Positions 44,446 to 58,086 of a stretch of 64,000 bases of DNA are shown piece after piece. Position 1 is the stretch's first letter. The number at the start of each line of letters is the position of its first letter. The notes beneath the pieces were generated by a model. The model was given only the letters and a program-made list of their open reading frames with translations, did not search any database and was not told where the DNA came from. The position numbers and the translations under genes were made by a program. The stretch comes from Plantago major (lineage: Eukaryota > Streptophyta > Magnoliopsida > Lamiales > Plantaginaceae), in the NCBI GenBank assembly GCA_026545765.1, contig CM048840.1:84162877-84226876 (forward strand), in the 5' to 3' direction.

Positions 44446-47400
44446 TTACTCTTCTCGAAGATAAGGAGACGCACTCACATCAGTCGTGCTGTAAAAGGAG
44501 TCTTCTGCACCACAATTAAAATAGTTGTCATCCCTCTCATCATCCCATCTCACCACTTCCCTAACATATTTGAAGGCTTCGTCAACTGTGGGTCGGTCTC
44601 TTGCCCTAGCTTGCCACACGAAGAGCTTTTGCTCGGTCAGGGAAGAATACAGCTCCTTGAACTTCATGGCTATGTAATAGTAAGCTTGGTGTGCTAGTGA
44701 CTGGTTGTTGCTATGGGTTCGTACAGGATTGAATTCCGGGAACCACTCACAGGTTCCTAGAGGAACGCTCCCAATCTTTTCTTCAAAAATGTCGTACTTG
44801 TTCAAAATCAGTACGAATGGTATGTCTCTGAAACAGGGATGCCTGACCATTGTCTCAAAAAGCTCCTTACTTTGGATCATCTTGTTCTTAAGCACCACAC
44901 CCGTACCACTGCTGTCAGGTAATACTGAAACCTGATCATAATCACTCAGTGCAATGCAGAATACTACTATGCGGACATCTTCAAACATTTCTACCCACTT
45001 ACACCCCTCGGTCAACCCCTTAGCATTCACTCTGATAAGTTGATACCTGGTTCAAAGTTATGACAAACAAGATCAGATCAAACCCAGAGATACAGTACAT
45101 AGAAACTGTCTATGTTTGCATGGGATATACTTACTTGGTGGGAGGTGGGGGTGCAGAGTCCATATTATCTATGTATGTTTCTGAAAATGGGCTACGTTCA
45201 TCCAATGAGAACTCCATGAAAGCCAAGCCACTGCCTTGTGTCACTCCCTCGGCATATAGTATATCACGATCTGAAGGTTCATACTCATTGCTTGATATCT
45301 CGACCGCCTAGAGGAAATTCAAGATTCAAGACATGTAGCATAAAACAGATTTTTTTTTTATTTAGTTGTAAATAATTAGCAGATAGACATCACAAGGCAA
45401 CTAATTTACTAGATAAACGCAAAACTACAGATTATTGCACGCATTAATTGTGCTACCACTCCAGAAGTCCGGACACTTCGCCCCTTTTTAATTGAGTTTG
45501 AAACATTACAAATGCAGCCCTCAGACTTGCAATCAGGTTACATAAATCTCTTTGTTGGTACTTCCTCCGTCCCATAAATAGCTTACCAATTGCATTATTG
45601 GTCAACATAATAAGGGAAAGTGGAAGATTGAATATTATTTAAATGAAAAAATAATAAAGAATGAATAAAAATTGATAGTGGGTTGTTAAAGTGGAAAGTT
45701 AAGTATTATTCAAATGAAATAAGAATAAAGAGTGAATAAAAAAGAGAGAGTGGTTGGTAAAGTTGTAAATATGAGTGTATTATGTGGGTACTAGTTATGT
45801 GGGGTAGAAGACAAAAATAGAAATGGGAAGCTTTATGTGGTACAATAAGATGGGAAGCTTGTTCTTGTCCTTCATTTATTGTTATTCCCCATTGGCCGGA
45901 TTTGGACCTCTTATGGTTAGGCCCATAATCTGAAGTCTGCCTATTGTTGGCAGAAGACGGAGCTGGGCTAACTCTATGGAACTGAACGGAGAGCGCTCTC
46001 GTGCTCATAGTTGGACGAGAGCAGTTCTTGCACGAAGTCCATCTTTTTGATAGTTTCTATGTTCTGCGGCCTGCTTTTTCATCTTGTCATGGGATAGAGC
46101 CATAGAGGAAGTACAAAACACACAGGCATCCACCCGGAAAACATCATGTATATAGGCTGTAGAAAGTTTAAGTACTTATTCTAATTTTGGGGTGAATCAG
46201 TCATTCACACAAAATCCAGGTGACGTGTCTATAAATCACCTGAATTGACAGGTAGACTTCATGTACAGGCAAGACGCAAGAATATCAAATATCTAAATAG
46301 AAATATTTTTCATACAATTATACTGTACGGAGTTTCTACAACAAAATCAGAGGGGTGGATGAGATGGATAAAGACAAAAGTTGCGGGTTGAAAAGAAGTA
46401 AAGAAGGTTACCCTGCTTAAGAAGTACTCTGCCACATCTGGTAGAAAGTGAAGTTCATTCTTTCTCTTGTATGTCTCCTGTATAGCAGGATCTTTCCACA
46501 CTTCATCAACAAGTGGAGCATACTCGCGCGTAGCAGCAGGGAAAAATGCATCCAAGTCTCCAGTTGCTATGATATCAAGGAGCCAGTCAGAAAAATGCTT
46601 CAACCTTGGATTTAGAGAATATATACATTCATTGGCTTCCCCTGCATGAAACAAAAACCATTACTATCAGATTCGGACAATCGCAGATAATTGGACTTTA
46701 CCACATAGTATGGGAGAATTAACATATGAATTTATTCCATAATTCACTACAAATGCGAACTTCTAGCCAGGACAGAACTATTTCATGGTATCAGACTTCA
46801 GAGCATATATGATCCACTTTCTGGGCCTCCCCAAAGAGGGAGGTTTGTCCAGACTCCAGCCCATGATTGAGGAGAGTTCGATGATTAATATAAATTGATT
46901 TGACACCTCACTACAAGTGTGTCAAGCATTTAGTACTTTACGAATTCCTGCTTCCATTGGACTAATTAGCACGCATGCCTCTAACTATGGAGCAACTGCT
47001 AGTGCCAAAACCCACAAAAAGGTATTGGAACTTCATGAAAGATAAACACATAGAGGAACCACACGTCGATATATGATCCAAAACTTGGTTCTTACTTGAG
47101 GCCTAAAAGAAAAGAAAATGATACACACACATTTAACATGATGTGACATAAACAATGAAAAATGTAACAGCCTCCCTTATTTTCTGGGTTTTCTGGGCAC
47201 GTCTTCCGAGTCACTATGGGTGTTTGGCAGCTTGGGCCATCTCCTGTCGGCCGGAAGGGATATGGAATAAGAAACTTAGGGAGGGTTGTCTATACTCCTA
47301 TGGAGCCCATCCTGTAACTTTTCAGGCTTAAAATGCTTTTGAAGTGTTTCCAAATCAAACTTCAGAACCTACTGCTCTGGAAAAATGCTAAAACAAGGGT

Positions 47401-50400
47401 CTAGTTGCTTAATTTTTTACACGGGGTAAACTCAAACTGTTTCAAACACTCAAGTTATTAAGACACCTTTTATCTTACAAAAATTTTAATTCATCCCCCA
47501 CGTTTTTACTTTTTTGAATTAATTCCATTGGTTTAGACTGTAGACCAGGTCTACTACAGCTTTTGGTTGCCACATACTTGAAAGAATTGTATTGAGTTCA
47601 TCTACACTCATTTCTCAAGTGATGTGCTGATTGTGAGCAACAAGGTTTACAATTTACGCATATACCTAGTCCGGCCTGACTTTAACCTGTACCAATTCTT
47701 TACTATCCAGCAGACACAACATATGCTTTTTCTTGGCTGGTATTCTTAACTTCCACTTCTCCAAAAGCAATAAAATGGTCCCAAGTCCAATGATTTCATA
47801 ATATGTATTGTTGATGAGACTTAAAACCAAACCAACATACTTAATAACAGAGGATATAATTTATTACCTGATCCAGATATCTGCTGATCGGATGTTTCTC
47901 TATTGATTTGCAACAATGCTTCCTCCTCAAAACGCTCCCTGCCATCAAGCAGAATGCTTATATACTTGTACATATTGCTTTGAATCATGAGCTTGATATC
48001 CTGCAGTTCTTCGTCGGTAAACTTGCTTCCGTACAAAAATTTGGCCTGTTCAATAATGAAAAATTGCAGAAACAATCAGTCTACTTGATGCCTGGGAGCA
48101 ACATGATCATCCAAATATCAATAAAATTACAACATATAATCTTAAAAGATCCACAGAATAAAACAAGAAAAACAACGTATGAAAACATAATTATCTATTT
48201 CCCCAAAGGTAAGAGATATATGACTAGTGTAACAGAAAAAGCTCAAAGCTATTCAAGACTATTATCTTCTCGTTACCTGCTTGAAGATTGTACTGGTCCC
48301 AGAGCCCTGGAGTCCAAGTAGAAGAATCTTCTGCATCTTTTTCTGTTCCAAATAATTAGGTACAGGATTATAGTTACTAGGTTCATCTCTATGTCCATTG
48401 GGCTGACTTTGGGGTACAGGTAAATTGAGCAAGGAGCACATAAGACGGGTTGATGCCTGGAATAATTAACCCAAAATTTTTGTTATTCTTAGGACATGTT
48501 AGTATGGCCAGTAAGCATAGCTCATAAATTTACAAGGAAGGTACCTTTTCCCATATATTGCCTCTGATATTATTTTGGCCTTCTTCCTCGTAACGTCCGT
48601 CATCATATACCCAGAAATGGGTGTCACGGGGACATTGCACATTTGCAAGCTGAATCACACAAAATTTACTAGATAAGCAGTGCGTTCATAAAGCTGGAAT
48701 AACAAGTGTATCTCCAATTATGTAGTTGACTATGGCCTGAAGCCTCGATCCGTCTCCAGTATATAAAATCATATGTTTATGTATTCTCTCGAGACATGAT
48801 TTCCTAGTGGATCATGGTAAGAGCAGTCAGATAGGAATAAGATGTACTGAATTAACACTAATTACTCATATCAGACATCAGTCAAAATTCTAGAAATGAA
48901 TCCCAACAACCATGATTAATTGATTATATTACACTGCTGGAATGATCACTAGCATGTTCACGATTCACAAACACGGATGAGAAGCATGTTATATAAGGAG
49001 GGCATAACCTCCTTTGATAACTGAATTGGCAAGTCAATACCTGGTTTAAAAGTTTCGAAAGACATTTTATATGGATAAATTTTTGGCGCTTAAAGGAAGA
49101 ATATCACACGTTGCTTATGCGTCAGCTTGTTTGCAATCAAATTAACTTAAACTAGATAGACACGAAGAGGTTATCTCTAGAGACCTCAATTTGGGATAGA
49201 GAGCTATATTTTTATAACAAAACAAAGGCAAAAGTACCGGTCAAGGAAAAACAATATGTGGAAAAAAGAAGATAAATAAACAAAACAAATCTTTAACTCT
49301 AAGAATTCTCCTGAAGTATCAATATGGAAAATTTCATAATTAAACTGTAAAGATTGAATCGAACATTTATAAACATGTCATGAATTGCATAACAGCTCAA
49401 TCAGGTACTGTAAGCGGCCTAACAACAGAACTGATACAAAGCATGGGGTATGGTTAAAATCTACATGTAAAACATCGGCTTGCGACCAATATTTTTAGAG
49501 ATATAGTAGTATAATCAATGAAAAAGCCAAAGAAAATACACTGTTTACAATAAACTTTTAGAACAGAAAAAGAATCAACAATTAAAAGGAACATATTTCA
49601 TGCCAGATTCAGAATTCAAGAATACAAGTCCATGAAGATCCTTATATGTTTTGCACACAAACTATTATCAGATCTAGCCATAAAGAAATAGTTTATGTAA
49701 TTTCTCTTTAGTTGTATTCAATAAAATTATAGGCGTCACTAAGTAAAATTTTGGAATAAGGTATAGGTGCGGCAATATGTGGTAGAAAAGAGAGCTAATT
49801 CAGAAAGGGGAAACATGCCGGTGTCACTACACTATGACAATTTATAGTTATAGGAATACAAGAGGTGCAACAAAGGTGAAAGACTTCATGCTTACAACTT
49901 ATTACCACTCTAGCAATCAAACATGGACCAAAATCTCAATCTTGCTCGGTGAGAAGTCTGAAATTACTAATTGTTAGTCTTCCCAAACATCCTGGTTTCT
50001 AAGCCATGTTTTGGAATCTGTTGGCAACTAACAACTATATTTCAAAATGAAGGATGATTTGTAACTTTGAATCTAGACAAAATCTCAATCTAATGATGGT
50101 CCTTAAAGTTCGTATTTTGATTTTTTACATTGATATCAGCATTTACTAAGGGGACATCTATGGATATGAGAATGCACGGAAGAACATCATCATGACTCAG
50201 GATTTCTGGTGGTAGGAGTTGTTCACGTTTTGAAAAGGACACTGGAATTAAACAACACCCATGACATACATACCAAGGCCCGGGACAGATAATAAAGCCA
50301 CATATATTCTTTAGAAAGGTAACAACCAACGCAGAAAATGTGGCGAACAGAGAAAGGCTGTAGAAATTCGTCCAGTCATTTTAGTGATAACAACACAAGG

Positions 50401-51914
50401 CAGGACAAAGAATCCCCTAATCAATCATGGCATCTATGTTCAATAAACTTCCATCTACGCAGCAGACTCATGGAAAATAGTCTTAAATAGTATTACCATT
50501 TACTACACTGTGAGGTTTAAACAAAAAAAAGTAGCTATATCACCAGTTCCGATGATGAACCTTCAGTCTCACCAGGATTTATCCATAATATTCTCTATAG
50601 AATCTAATTGATAGGCATATAAAAAGCAACTCACAAAGACCAACCTTCAGTACTCTCAGCTCAACTTTTGTGATTTCTCGACCATTGATGTATACTTCAG
50701 TATTCCCGTTGCTTGCATTGGGATCAAGCTTTCCCGTGAAACTTAAGTTTGAACTAATAATTCTATCAGGCTTTTCTCCCTCCTGTGAAATAGACATGCA
50801 AAAATCACGTAAGCACTTTCTCTTACTTCTGATTTCTTCTTTTCTGGTGTATGACCTTTTTAACATTCTAGACAGTAGGCACAATGGACAAACTATATCG
50901 ACCAGTTGGGTCATGAAAGAAGTATACCTTTCCCCAAAAACCTGATTCCTTGTCATACCAATATCGCCCAGGTTTCAATTTCTTAGGGGGTATAGCGCAT
51001 CCAAAGAGGTCGGACATCTCCTCTTGTTTTAGAGGATACCCATTCACAAACAACTGTTCTGGTCGAAGTTGATTAGCCATACATTCCCTTTCAGCTTTCA
51101 ATATATGCTTGAGTTCCAATGGAATTAGTACTCGTGCCAACACCCTGGAATGCTTACCCAAATTGGGTCGATTGGACTCATCAATGGCTTCACCGATACA
51201 GGTAACACATTTACGCCCTTCGGGCATAGAACCCATTGCTCTGAGCACACAATTACTGCAGTACTTTGCATCACAAACCAAACAAGACTCCTTGGACTCC
51301 CACTTTCCTTTTCCACACCTACAACACAGCCTGGATTTCTTTCGTTTTGTCTTTTCCTTCGTGACACCAACAAATTCAGGAGAAGCTCGTTCTTCATCAT
51401 CGGACAATCTACTTTCCGTTTCAGATCTATCAACCGTATTAAAGGTTACAATCGGGGCTCTCCTTCCTTCATTTGGATGTTCTTCTGGAACATTACTCTC
51501 CCTGCCATGTGCTGAATCAGGGGAAGCTGAAGCTGAACCTGAAGCTGAATGTGAAGAGAAATCTGCATTTTGCAAAACCGACACGACTGACTCTGAACTT
51601 CCGGACTCCCTAGCACCTTGATTAGGTGGACTGGTAACCTTTGCAATACGAGATACAGGTAATGGAATCGGTTCTATTACAGGTGCAGCGTCCCGATTCA
51701 GTGATCTTCTAGATCCTGTAACTGGTTGAGCTACTGGAATCGAATCCAGATTGACATCAAGGGGTTCTGCACTAGGAAGATCATACGGAACAGGCGGACC
51801 ACTGTACTCTAGAGCTATGGAGTAATCCATCCCATCCTCATCGGGTATTGGAGCACCGGGAGGCAACATCTTGCTCACCATCTCCCTCCAATCATCTACC
51901 CTTTTCTTATCCAT
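44446..51914 (-). CDS. XLG3: Extra-large G protein, XLG3-like
   Basis: Eight coding exons join in phase: 51914-50928, 50782-50645, 48649-48545, 48456-48277, 48045-47868, 46641-46412, 45307-45135, 45046-44446 (stop). The product is 863 residues, the usual XLG length. XLGs are plant-only G-alpha-like proteins that pair with G-beta-gamma and act at the plasma membrane and nucleus in immunity, hormone and stress signalling. The N-terminus has [20 protein letters not shown] and [10 protein letters not shown], nearest to XLG3 as I recall it. A basic nuclear signal (KTKRKKSR, ~188-195) precedes the Cys-rich block (~197-240). The G-alpha-like half has the P-loop variant [13 protein letters not shown] (~458-470), [16 protein letters not shown] (~687-702) and NKYD (746-749). 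The P-loop has Thr where canonical G-alphas have the catalytic Lys, normal for XLGs. A TTG three codons upstream is in frame, but ATG at 51914 is the better start. The second intron is 2 kb. No defects seen. Confidence 0.93.
45559..45870. mobile_element. Degraded Stowaway-like MITE in an XLG3 intron
   Basis: The left end TACTTCCTCCGTCCCATAAA is a typical Stowaway end. The right side has only GGGAAGCTTTATGTGG-type remnants, so the terminal part is lost. It lies in the intron between coding exons 6 and 7. Confidence 0.4.
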
Positions 51915-51955
51915 TTCCCTCAAACCAAATAATCAATCTTTCTGGTTACTTAACA

Positions 51956-52600
51956 TCTGAAAATTCAACAAAAGAAGTTTCTTAATAACCAAATAAGGAG
52001 CCACAGAACTTTGAATCAAACCATTAAAAAAACAAGAAACACAGCAGAATTGGATGAGCCAATTCCAAATAGTGATGGGATGGATACTATTGAATTGAAG
52101 TTATAGAGAGTCAAATCCAAGGTGGGTTTTTTTTTCGATTAAAGAAAGTGGAGAAACAACTAACACGGATGTTGAAGGCAAGACAAAGGCGAAGACTTTT
52201 CAAATCAAAGTTGTTAGCTTGAAAAGGAAAGCCCTCAAGATTTGAATGTTGACAAATTGAGAAACAAAAACCCAATCAGATAAGAGACCACCAACTCATT
52301 ACATGATCAGTAACTAAAAAAATACATAGACAAATGCAAGTGCCTATGTACAGACATGTCACCAAGAAAAGGAGAAAGCACGAAATAAAAGATTGAAGGT
52401 TAAAAGAGCGAGCTTTTTGAGTATGTAGTATGTACCTGAACTCAGGAAAGGACAAGGTATGCGGGCGATGGAATCAATAGATAAAAAAGGGTGCTTTTCT
52501 TTTCTCTTCTTTTCTTTATGGCACAGCACTTTTCTGAGAAAGAATGGGGCAAAAGTGAAATGTAAAACGAGAGTCTTTCAGAGAATCTATCTATCTATCT
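51956..52600 (-). promoter_or_regulatory. Spliced 5' leader and start region of the XLG3-like gene
   Basis: On the minus strand an exon ends TTCAG at 52436 before GTACAT, and an acceptor ending GAATTTTCAG at 51957 lies 42 bases before the ATG. A leader intron of about 479 bp is therefore likely. The pyrimidine-rich CTTTTCTTTTCTCTTC-type stretch around 52.5 kb fits a leader close to the start site. Confidence 0.5.
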
Positions 52601-52606
52601 ATCTAT
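52585..52606. repeat. (TCTA)n microsatellite
   Basis: Five TCTA units next to the presumed XLG3-like transcription start. Confidence 0.9.
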
Positions 52607-53104
52607 AATTCTATATCTACCCACTAAAGATCAAACAAAAAAGCATGTACCAAAATACTATTCACACTTTACCCATAAAGTTGGATTGTGGTGCGTGGAT
52701 GGGGTCAACGTGAGTGCCACTGTTTGCTATAGCCCATAGGCTATGGGCATTACTGCAGTGGAATCATTGTACTATACAGTACTACTAATATTGCATCTCC
52801 TTAAATCTTGAACAAAATTTATTTTGTATTGAAAATAATTGAAAATCAATTTACGATTTCAACTTTAAAGATATTGATTTCGATTTGATACTACTATGTC
52901 TTCTACCCCATTTTTGTAACTGTCTCTTACAGATGGAATATACTCAGAGCCATTAATATATTTATTAGTAATCATATTGTCATATGTAAAAAAACGTGTG
53001 GATATCTTGACCTGGAGTTGAGGGAATTTAGATTCAATGCACCCATGAGAAAACACAAGATTATGGTACCAAGAGATTGTCAAATTCAAACAATATATTT
53101 TTTG
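52607..53104. other. Intergenic, nothing recognised
   Basis: AT-rich upstream sequence of the XLG3-like gene. An open frame at 52865-53146 on the minus strand has no family resemblance. Confidence 0.4.
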
Positions 53105-53784
53105 GGTAAAAGATAAAAAGCGTACTTTAATAAATTCCAGGTACAAATAAGGTAGTACTGAATGATCAGATACAAATAAATTACTTTAACTTAGTCATAC
53201 ATCTAAATAAGGTACTTTGACCAACGGGTCATTTGGAATGAGAAAATAAAAATAAAAAATTAATAAGTAAATATTGGATTAGTGAGGAATTACACACTAT
53301 TTCTTGAATTTTTTTCTTTTTTTTTTTGAACAAACTACTTCTTGAATTAATGTACCAAAATTTTAATGTGACACTTTTAGAATATTCAATATGGGTATTG
53401 TGACTATGTTATATACTCCAAATGATTGTATATCTATTGAAGTTTAATTATCATTATCGTATTCTTTTACATTTGATTTGGGTTACATTTTACTCATTTA
53501 CCAATCAAAGAGCCCAGTTTATTTCTATTGATTAGATTACCTTTTTGAATATTTTCTTGAAACTTTTTCATCTTCTTCGTGTATTGAGCCATATTTTGTA
53601 CTTTGTTTGTTTGTACTTGGACCGTGTAATACCACGCACTTCATTTTGGTTGGTCATTTTGGTCGGTCAAAATGCCTTATTTGGTTCAATGACCAGGTTA
53701 AAATACCTCATTTTTACATGGTCGGTTTGAAGTACATTATTTGTACATGTTATTCATCAAAGTACATTTTTTTTGTATCTACCA
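53105..53784. mobile_element. Non-autonomous TIR element, about 680 bp
   Basis: Inverted arms over about 120 bp share GTACTTTRATRAAT, GTACAAATAA and the GACC-rich blocks near 53.2 and 53.66 kb. The ends read GGTA...TACC. No target duplication was clear and no protein is encoded. Confidence 0.5.
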
Positions 53785-54133
53785 AGTTATTTAAACATAA
53801 ATTCATGAAAAACACGTGAACTTGATCATATCAGGCAACGTGTTATTTGTCAGTTTCAACATCGTGCTTAAATTCAAGCAACATATTTAAACTTTAAACT
53901 CGATATCATCAAAACATATGGGCATTGATTCATATTAACCAATTAAAACTATCTACCAATATTACCAATTTAACTCCATGACTCCATCTACCACGTGTTT
54001 GGTTTCAAACATCATTTGTTCAACATAAACATCACTACATGTTGATTTCAAAATTTACACGTTTAGTTTCAAATATAGTCTATTAATACACGAATAGAAC
54101 GTTTCGCTTGTTGAAATAAAATGTATAATGTTA

Positions 54134-54335
54134 TACTCCTTCCGTCCCGAATTCAACTTCCCGCATTCCATTTTGGAAAGTCTCAATTTCAACTTCACAT
54201 CCCTTAAATGGAAAATTTCTCTCATATTGTATTCACCATCTTTCCTACTTTATTCACTATTTCTAATACTTTATTACGATTCCCTGAAACTTGTGTCCAA
54301 ACCCGCAGAAAGTTGAGACCGAGACGGAGGGAGTA
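54134..54335. mobile_element. Stowaway-type MITE
   Basis: TACTCCTTCCGTCCCGAATT at the left and the inverted TACTCCCTCCGTCTCGGTCT at the right, about 200 bp, next to TA. Confidence 0.85.
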
Positions 54336-54935
54336 TTATTCATCATATGTGACAAACACTTAAACAATTATCTAGAAATTCATATGAACGTCGTGTGACA
54401 TTTAGCCTAGCATATATGAGACTCATATAGCGGAGATACTGAGTCAATGGCGGTGTCATATCCTTAGAACTGGAATATAAGATAAGCATGTTAGTATATT
54501 TTTTTTTTCCTTGATCATTATATGGGTTAGTTTATCTTAGGCTAACCGGAGTGATCATGCATGAGACGATGTATATGGTTTGAAAAACCATATGAGACCA
54601 GGACACGATGAGAAACAAGTATTCATTACAAATGTTGTTATGCAAGGTTATCTTAATGTCTAAAGTTAGTATTGTCAACAATAATCAAGTACGACATATC
54701 TTAACCAATCATCACATGAGCGAACTAATGATACTATCTTGAGCTGGTCATGAGGACAGTTGGAAACATAAAAGATAGAAAGGCATTGGACGGTATATAC
54801 CGATGCGTCAAATCAAGTCTTTAATTTGTCTAGCCAAAGGCACAAACCAAGATCACTAGAAAACTCGTAGTGAAATGGAAAGTTGTCCCAAGTGTAGTTC
54901 TCAGATGACTTAACTAGGCTTGCTTGTATTTTGAA
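54336..54935. other. Intergenic, nothing recognised
   Basis: AT-rich, with no coding frame, repeat or splice pattern I can support. Confidence 0.35.
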
Positions 54936-56046
54936 TCAATTAGTTTCCAACAAGAGTTGCGACTTACGACTTCCAACTCACAAACAATCAATCAAACACG
55001 CAAGAGAGAAAAAATGAAGTGTTTGATCAATCAAATGGGAATATAAATCGGTGGTTACAATTCAAGCTAGCTAGTCGAAGGTAATTGTTGATACAACATT
55101 TTAAACTTAAACATTTTTAATGAATATGGTGGAGTCGTCAATTCCACCAATTCAAGCGACTATGGATATAATGGGTTCATCAACTGAAGTTAACCTTGAG
55201 GTGCGAATTTCTCTAGTATATTTTGGTGTTAGCCTTTGATCACGCACCCCCACGTAACACCATAGACTAATCCGCAAAGATATAACCCACAATGACTAAA
55301 CTAGCATGCTTGAATTTCACCACCTACCCATAGAATTTGCTTATCTACTCATACCCATTGTGTCACAAGCAACAAATATACAATAGCACATGCAATACAT
55401 GGAAGAAATGATATAAATGAAGCAAGGGAAGAAGATGATACAGTTTACCCAAATCGATGACAAATGTAGAAAGTCTTCTAATTGCTTCAAAGAAATGATA
55501 ATCCAAGCTTCAATAGTTGTTACAGTGGATGATTTGGTTCGATTACAATGTTTCTCAATGATTGAGAGATGTAAAGTTGCCAAACCCTAACCAAAGCTCT
55601 CCATAAATTGTCTGGTGGAAGGAATGCTCAAGAAACACAGAAAGAGAATTTGAACTGTTCTCGTTGAGTAATGGTCACAAGCGATCGCTTGGACGACCCA
55701 GATCCCCCTTGTACGATGTGGGCTGTAGTCTTGTCTTCTAATGGCCGCGTACAAGCCCCCAAGCGGTCGCATGACAACTTTAAGCTCCAGAAAACATGTT
55801 TTTCTCCTCCTTGTACTCATTGGACCTCCCGTGGCTGTTTGTTTGAGACCTTGGAGCTTGCATACTCCCGTAAAATGCATAAAAATGCACCATTTTAGTC
55901 CCATACCTTCACGTAAACACCTAAAACGGGATACAAGGTGGAAACACGAAAAAACACGAAACAATACAAAAATATAAACAAAACACAACTAATGTTAGTA
56001 AAAATTCGGTAAAAAGAACCATATGAGGTGTCTTAAAAACGCCTCA
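54936..56046 (-). repeat. Probable gypsy LTR fragment, minus orientation
   Basis: On the minus strand it begins TGATGAGGCGTTTTTAAGAC, then CCTCATATGGTTCTTTTTA. The LTR at 62587 (plus strand) starts in the same way (TGATGAGACTATAATTTAGA, then TCTCATTGGGTCCTTTTTA). The downstream boundary is not clear. No protein is encoded. Confidence 0.35.
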
Positions 56047-56146
56047 TCATATACCAGCGCGACTTGCTAGCAATAAGAAATAGTATCAGCACAAGCAAAC
56101 TCCAAATGCATATCACTAAGAATAATTTTTGTTCCATATTTTTAGT

Positions 56147-57624
56147 TGTTGGTCCATATAACAACAAAGTAAAAGACGGGGGGGAGGGGGGGTGAATAGT
56201 CTTTTCAAACTTTTGTCGATAAAACAGTTTCTCAGATATCTTTACAGGTATCTGATACTTATATTCAGAAAGCGGAAGTCTTTTGTGATAAGTGCACGTG
56301 TCAGTAAGTAAGCAGTAAGGTGTGTAAATACTCAGCAAGCAATAAATAAACAATAAGTAAAGTGCAGTAAGTAAATAACACAGTGCTTTTATAGTGGTAT
56401 CTGAAGGTGGCGTAATCCTTCAACTAATCCACTCGCCCTTTCTCAGGACTTGAATCCACTAAGATAAGATGATGAGTTCTCCTTACAAAATCCTATCTCT
56501 TGATCCCTTTTACACTAGGTTCCCAATCAAGTGTTCCCCCTGAGTTATTCCCCGGCTTTCTCAGCCAAGTACTTCCTCTACTCAGTAACATTTAAGCCAT
56601 TCCTTAGTTTCCCAAACTAAGTACTTCTTTTGCTCAACGCCTGTTTGGTGTTGGTTATGGTAGTTTGTCAGGTGAGCTAGCTCTTATAACTTATTCAGTT
56701 ATCTCAGAGAGCTCTTTAGAATCAATCTTCCTTAATACTCTTTTCAGTGTATGGGAAGTTATTTTTTTACTGACCCAAGTCTTGATGTTGTTCAAGAGAA
56801 TGAATCTCAGATATCAGTCGCAACTTTATCCTTGGATTCAACTCCTTCACAATATACAATTATTGTTAAGCATCAAGACACTTAGAACTTTCGTGCTACT
56901 TAGAATTCAAGAGCTTTGGTCACAACTGTAAGCTAGTGAGTAAGTAGGTAGAAGGCTTGTATGCTTGAAAGTATATCGCATGTTGTGTAAGTCTAAGGTG
57001 TGTTAAAGTGTGTCTTTCAAACATTCTAAGTGATGATATTTATAATTTAAAATCATGCTGTTTGAATAGTATCCGTTAGGCACAATGTAATTCAAACCAT
57101 TGATATCTGAAGATAGTACTGCAGTGAACTTTGTCTCTTTTAAGAGATTTCCTCTTTTGTTTTGACATCTCTGTCTGCGTAATAAATGCAGTGTACTATC
57201 TTTTGTCCTGTAGGCTCAACGGAACAATGCAAGCTATCTGAGGCTTTACATGTCCTTAATCAGTAAGCATTGGGTATTAGAAACCTGTTGAAATACTTGT
57301 TTTCCAAAAACACTTGATTTCTTCAAGGTATCTGAGTCAAGGTATCTGAGGAGACATTTTTCCTTAGTCTTCAACAATCTTGTGCAGTCTCTTAATCTTC
57401 AATAGAGAGCTCCTTCCTGCTGGATGCTTGCTTATTGGTCTTCTTTAAAGATATAAAAATTACAATCTGAGACCTAACATCCTATACAAGATTTGCTAGA
57501 CTAACATACTCAGTAAGCTTCCTCTTTTACAATGTTCAAGTGAACTAAGAGTACTAGTTACCTTTCTGAACTAACATAAGTCATTAGGGTTTACTGATCA
57601 AAATCTAAACATATATTCCTAACA
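56147..57624 (-). repeat. 3' LTR of the deleted SIRE-type element
   Basis: About 1478 bp, with the minus-strand TATA box TATAAATA at 57037-57044. It shares with the larger element the CAACTCAGGGGGAACA-type block and AGATATC motifs. The adjoining polypurine tract is AAAAAAGGGGGAAATT. Confidence 0.85.
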
Positions 57625-58086
57625 AATTTCCCCCTTTTTTATCAGTCACCTATGACTAATGTGAAAACCTAACATGAAACTGGATGAGTAAACAATCCAA
57701 CACTTAAACATTTCTTATGATCTTTCAATTCATTTATTTAAGTGCAGAAAGTAAAGATCAACCAAATCACAAGGTGTGATCTTTGCTGACAAGCTATCTT
57801 TTTATAGATTGATATCTGAGAGTAGATTCATCAAATAAATTATAATTGAGTTCATAGATAACTTTTACAAAATAAGCAATAAGTACAATCATCAATAATA
57901 AAAAATTACACAACATTATAGGACAACAGGAAATTTCAAGTTCCAAGTGAACATCCTATAAGTTGGTCTTCAAGTCTTCACTCTTCAGCTTCCTTTGTTT
58001 GGGTATATAAAGTCACCATATTTGATAATGTCATCAGAGTAGTCAAGTAGGTAGATTCTTACATCCATTTCAACTCTTCTTGAGAA

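Noticed and set aside
44230..44697. 155-codon plus-strand frame
   Set aside because: Shadow of the last XLG3-like exon and its 3' flank on the opposite strand.
52865..53146. 93-codon minus-strand frame upstream of the XLG3-like gene
   Set aside because: Runs into the end of a TIR element, with no recognisable motif.
55587..55988. 133-codon minus-strand frame
   Set aside because: It overlaps an LTR-like repeat and shows no domain or codon pattern of a gene.
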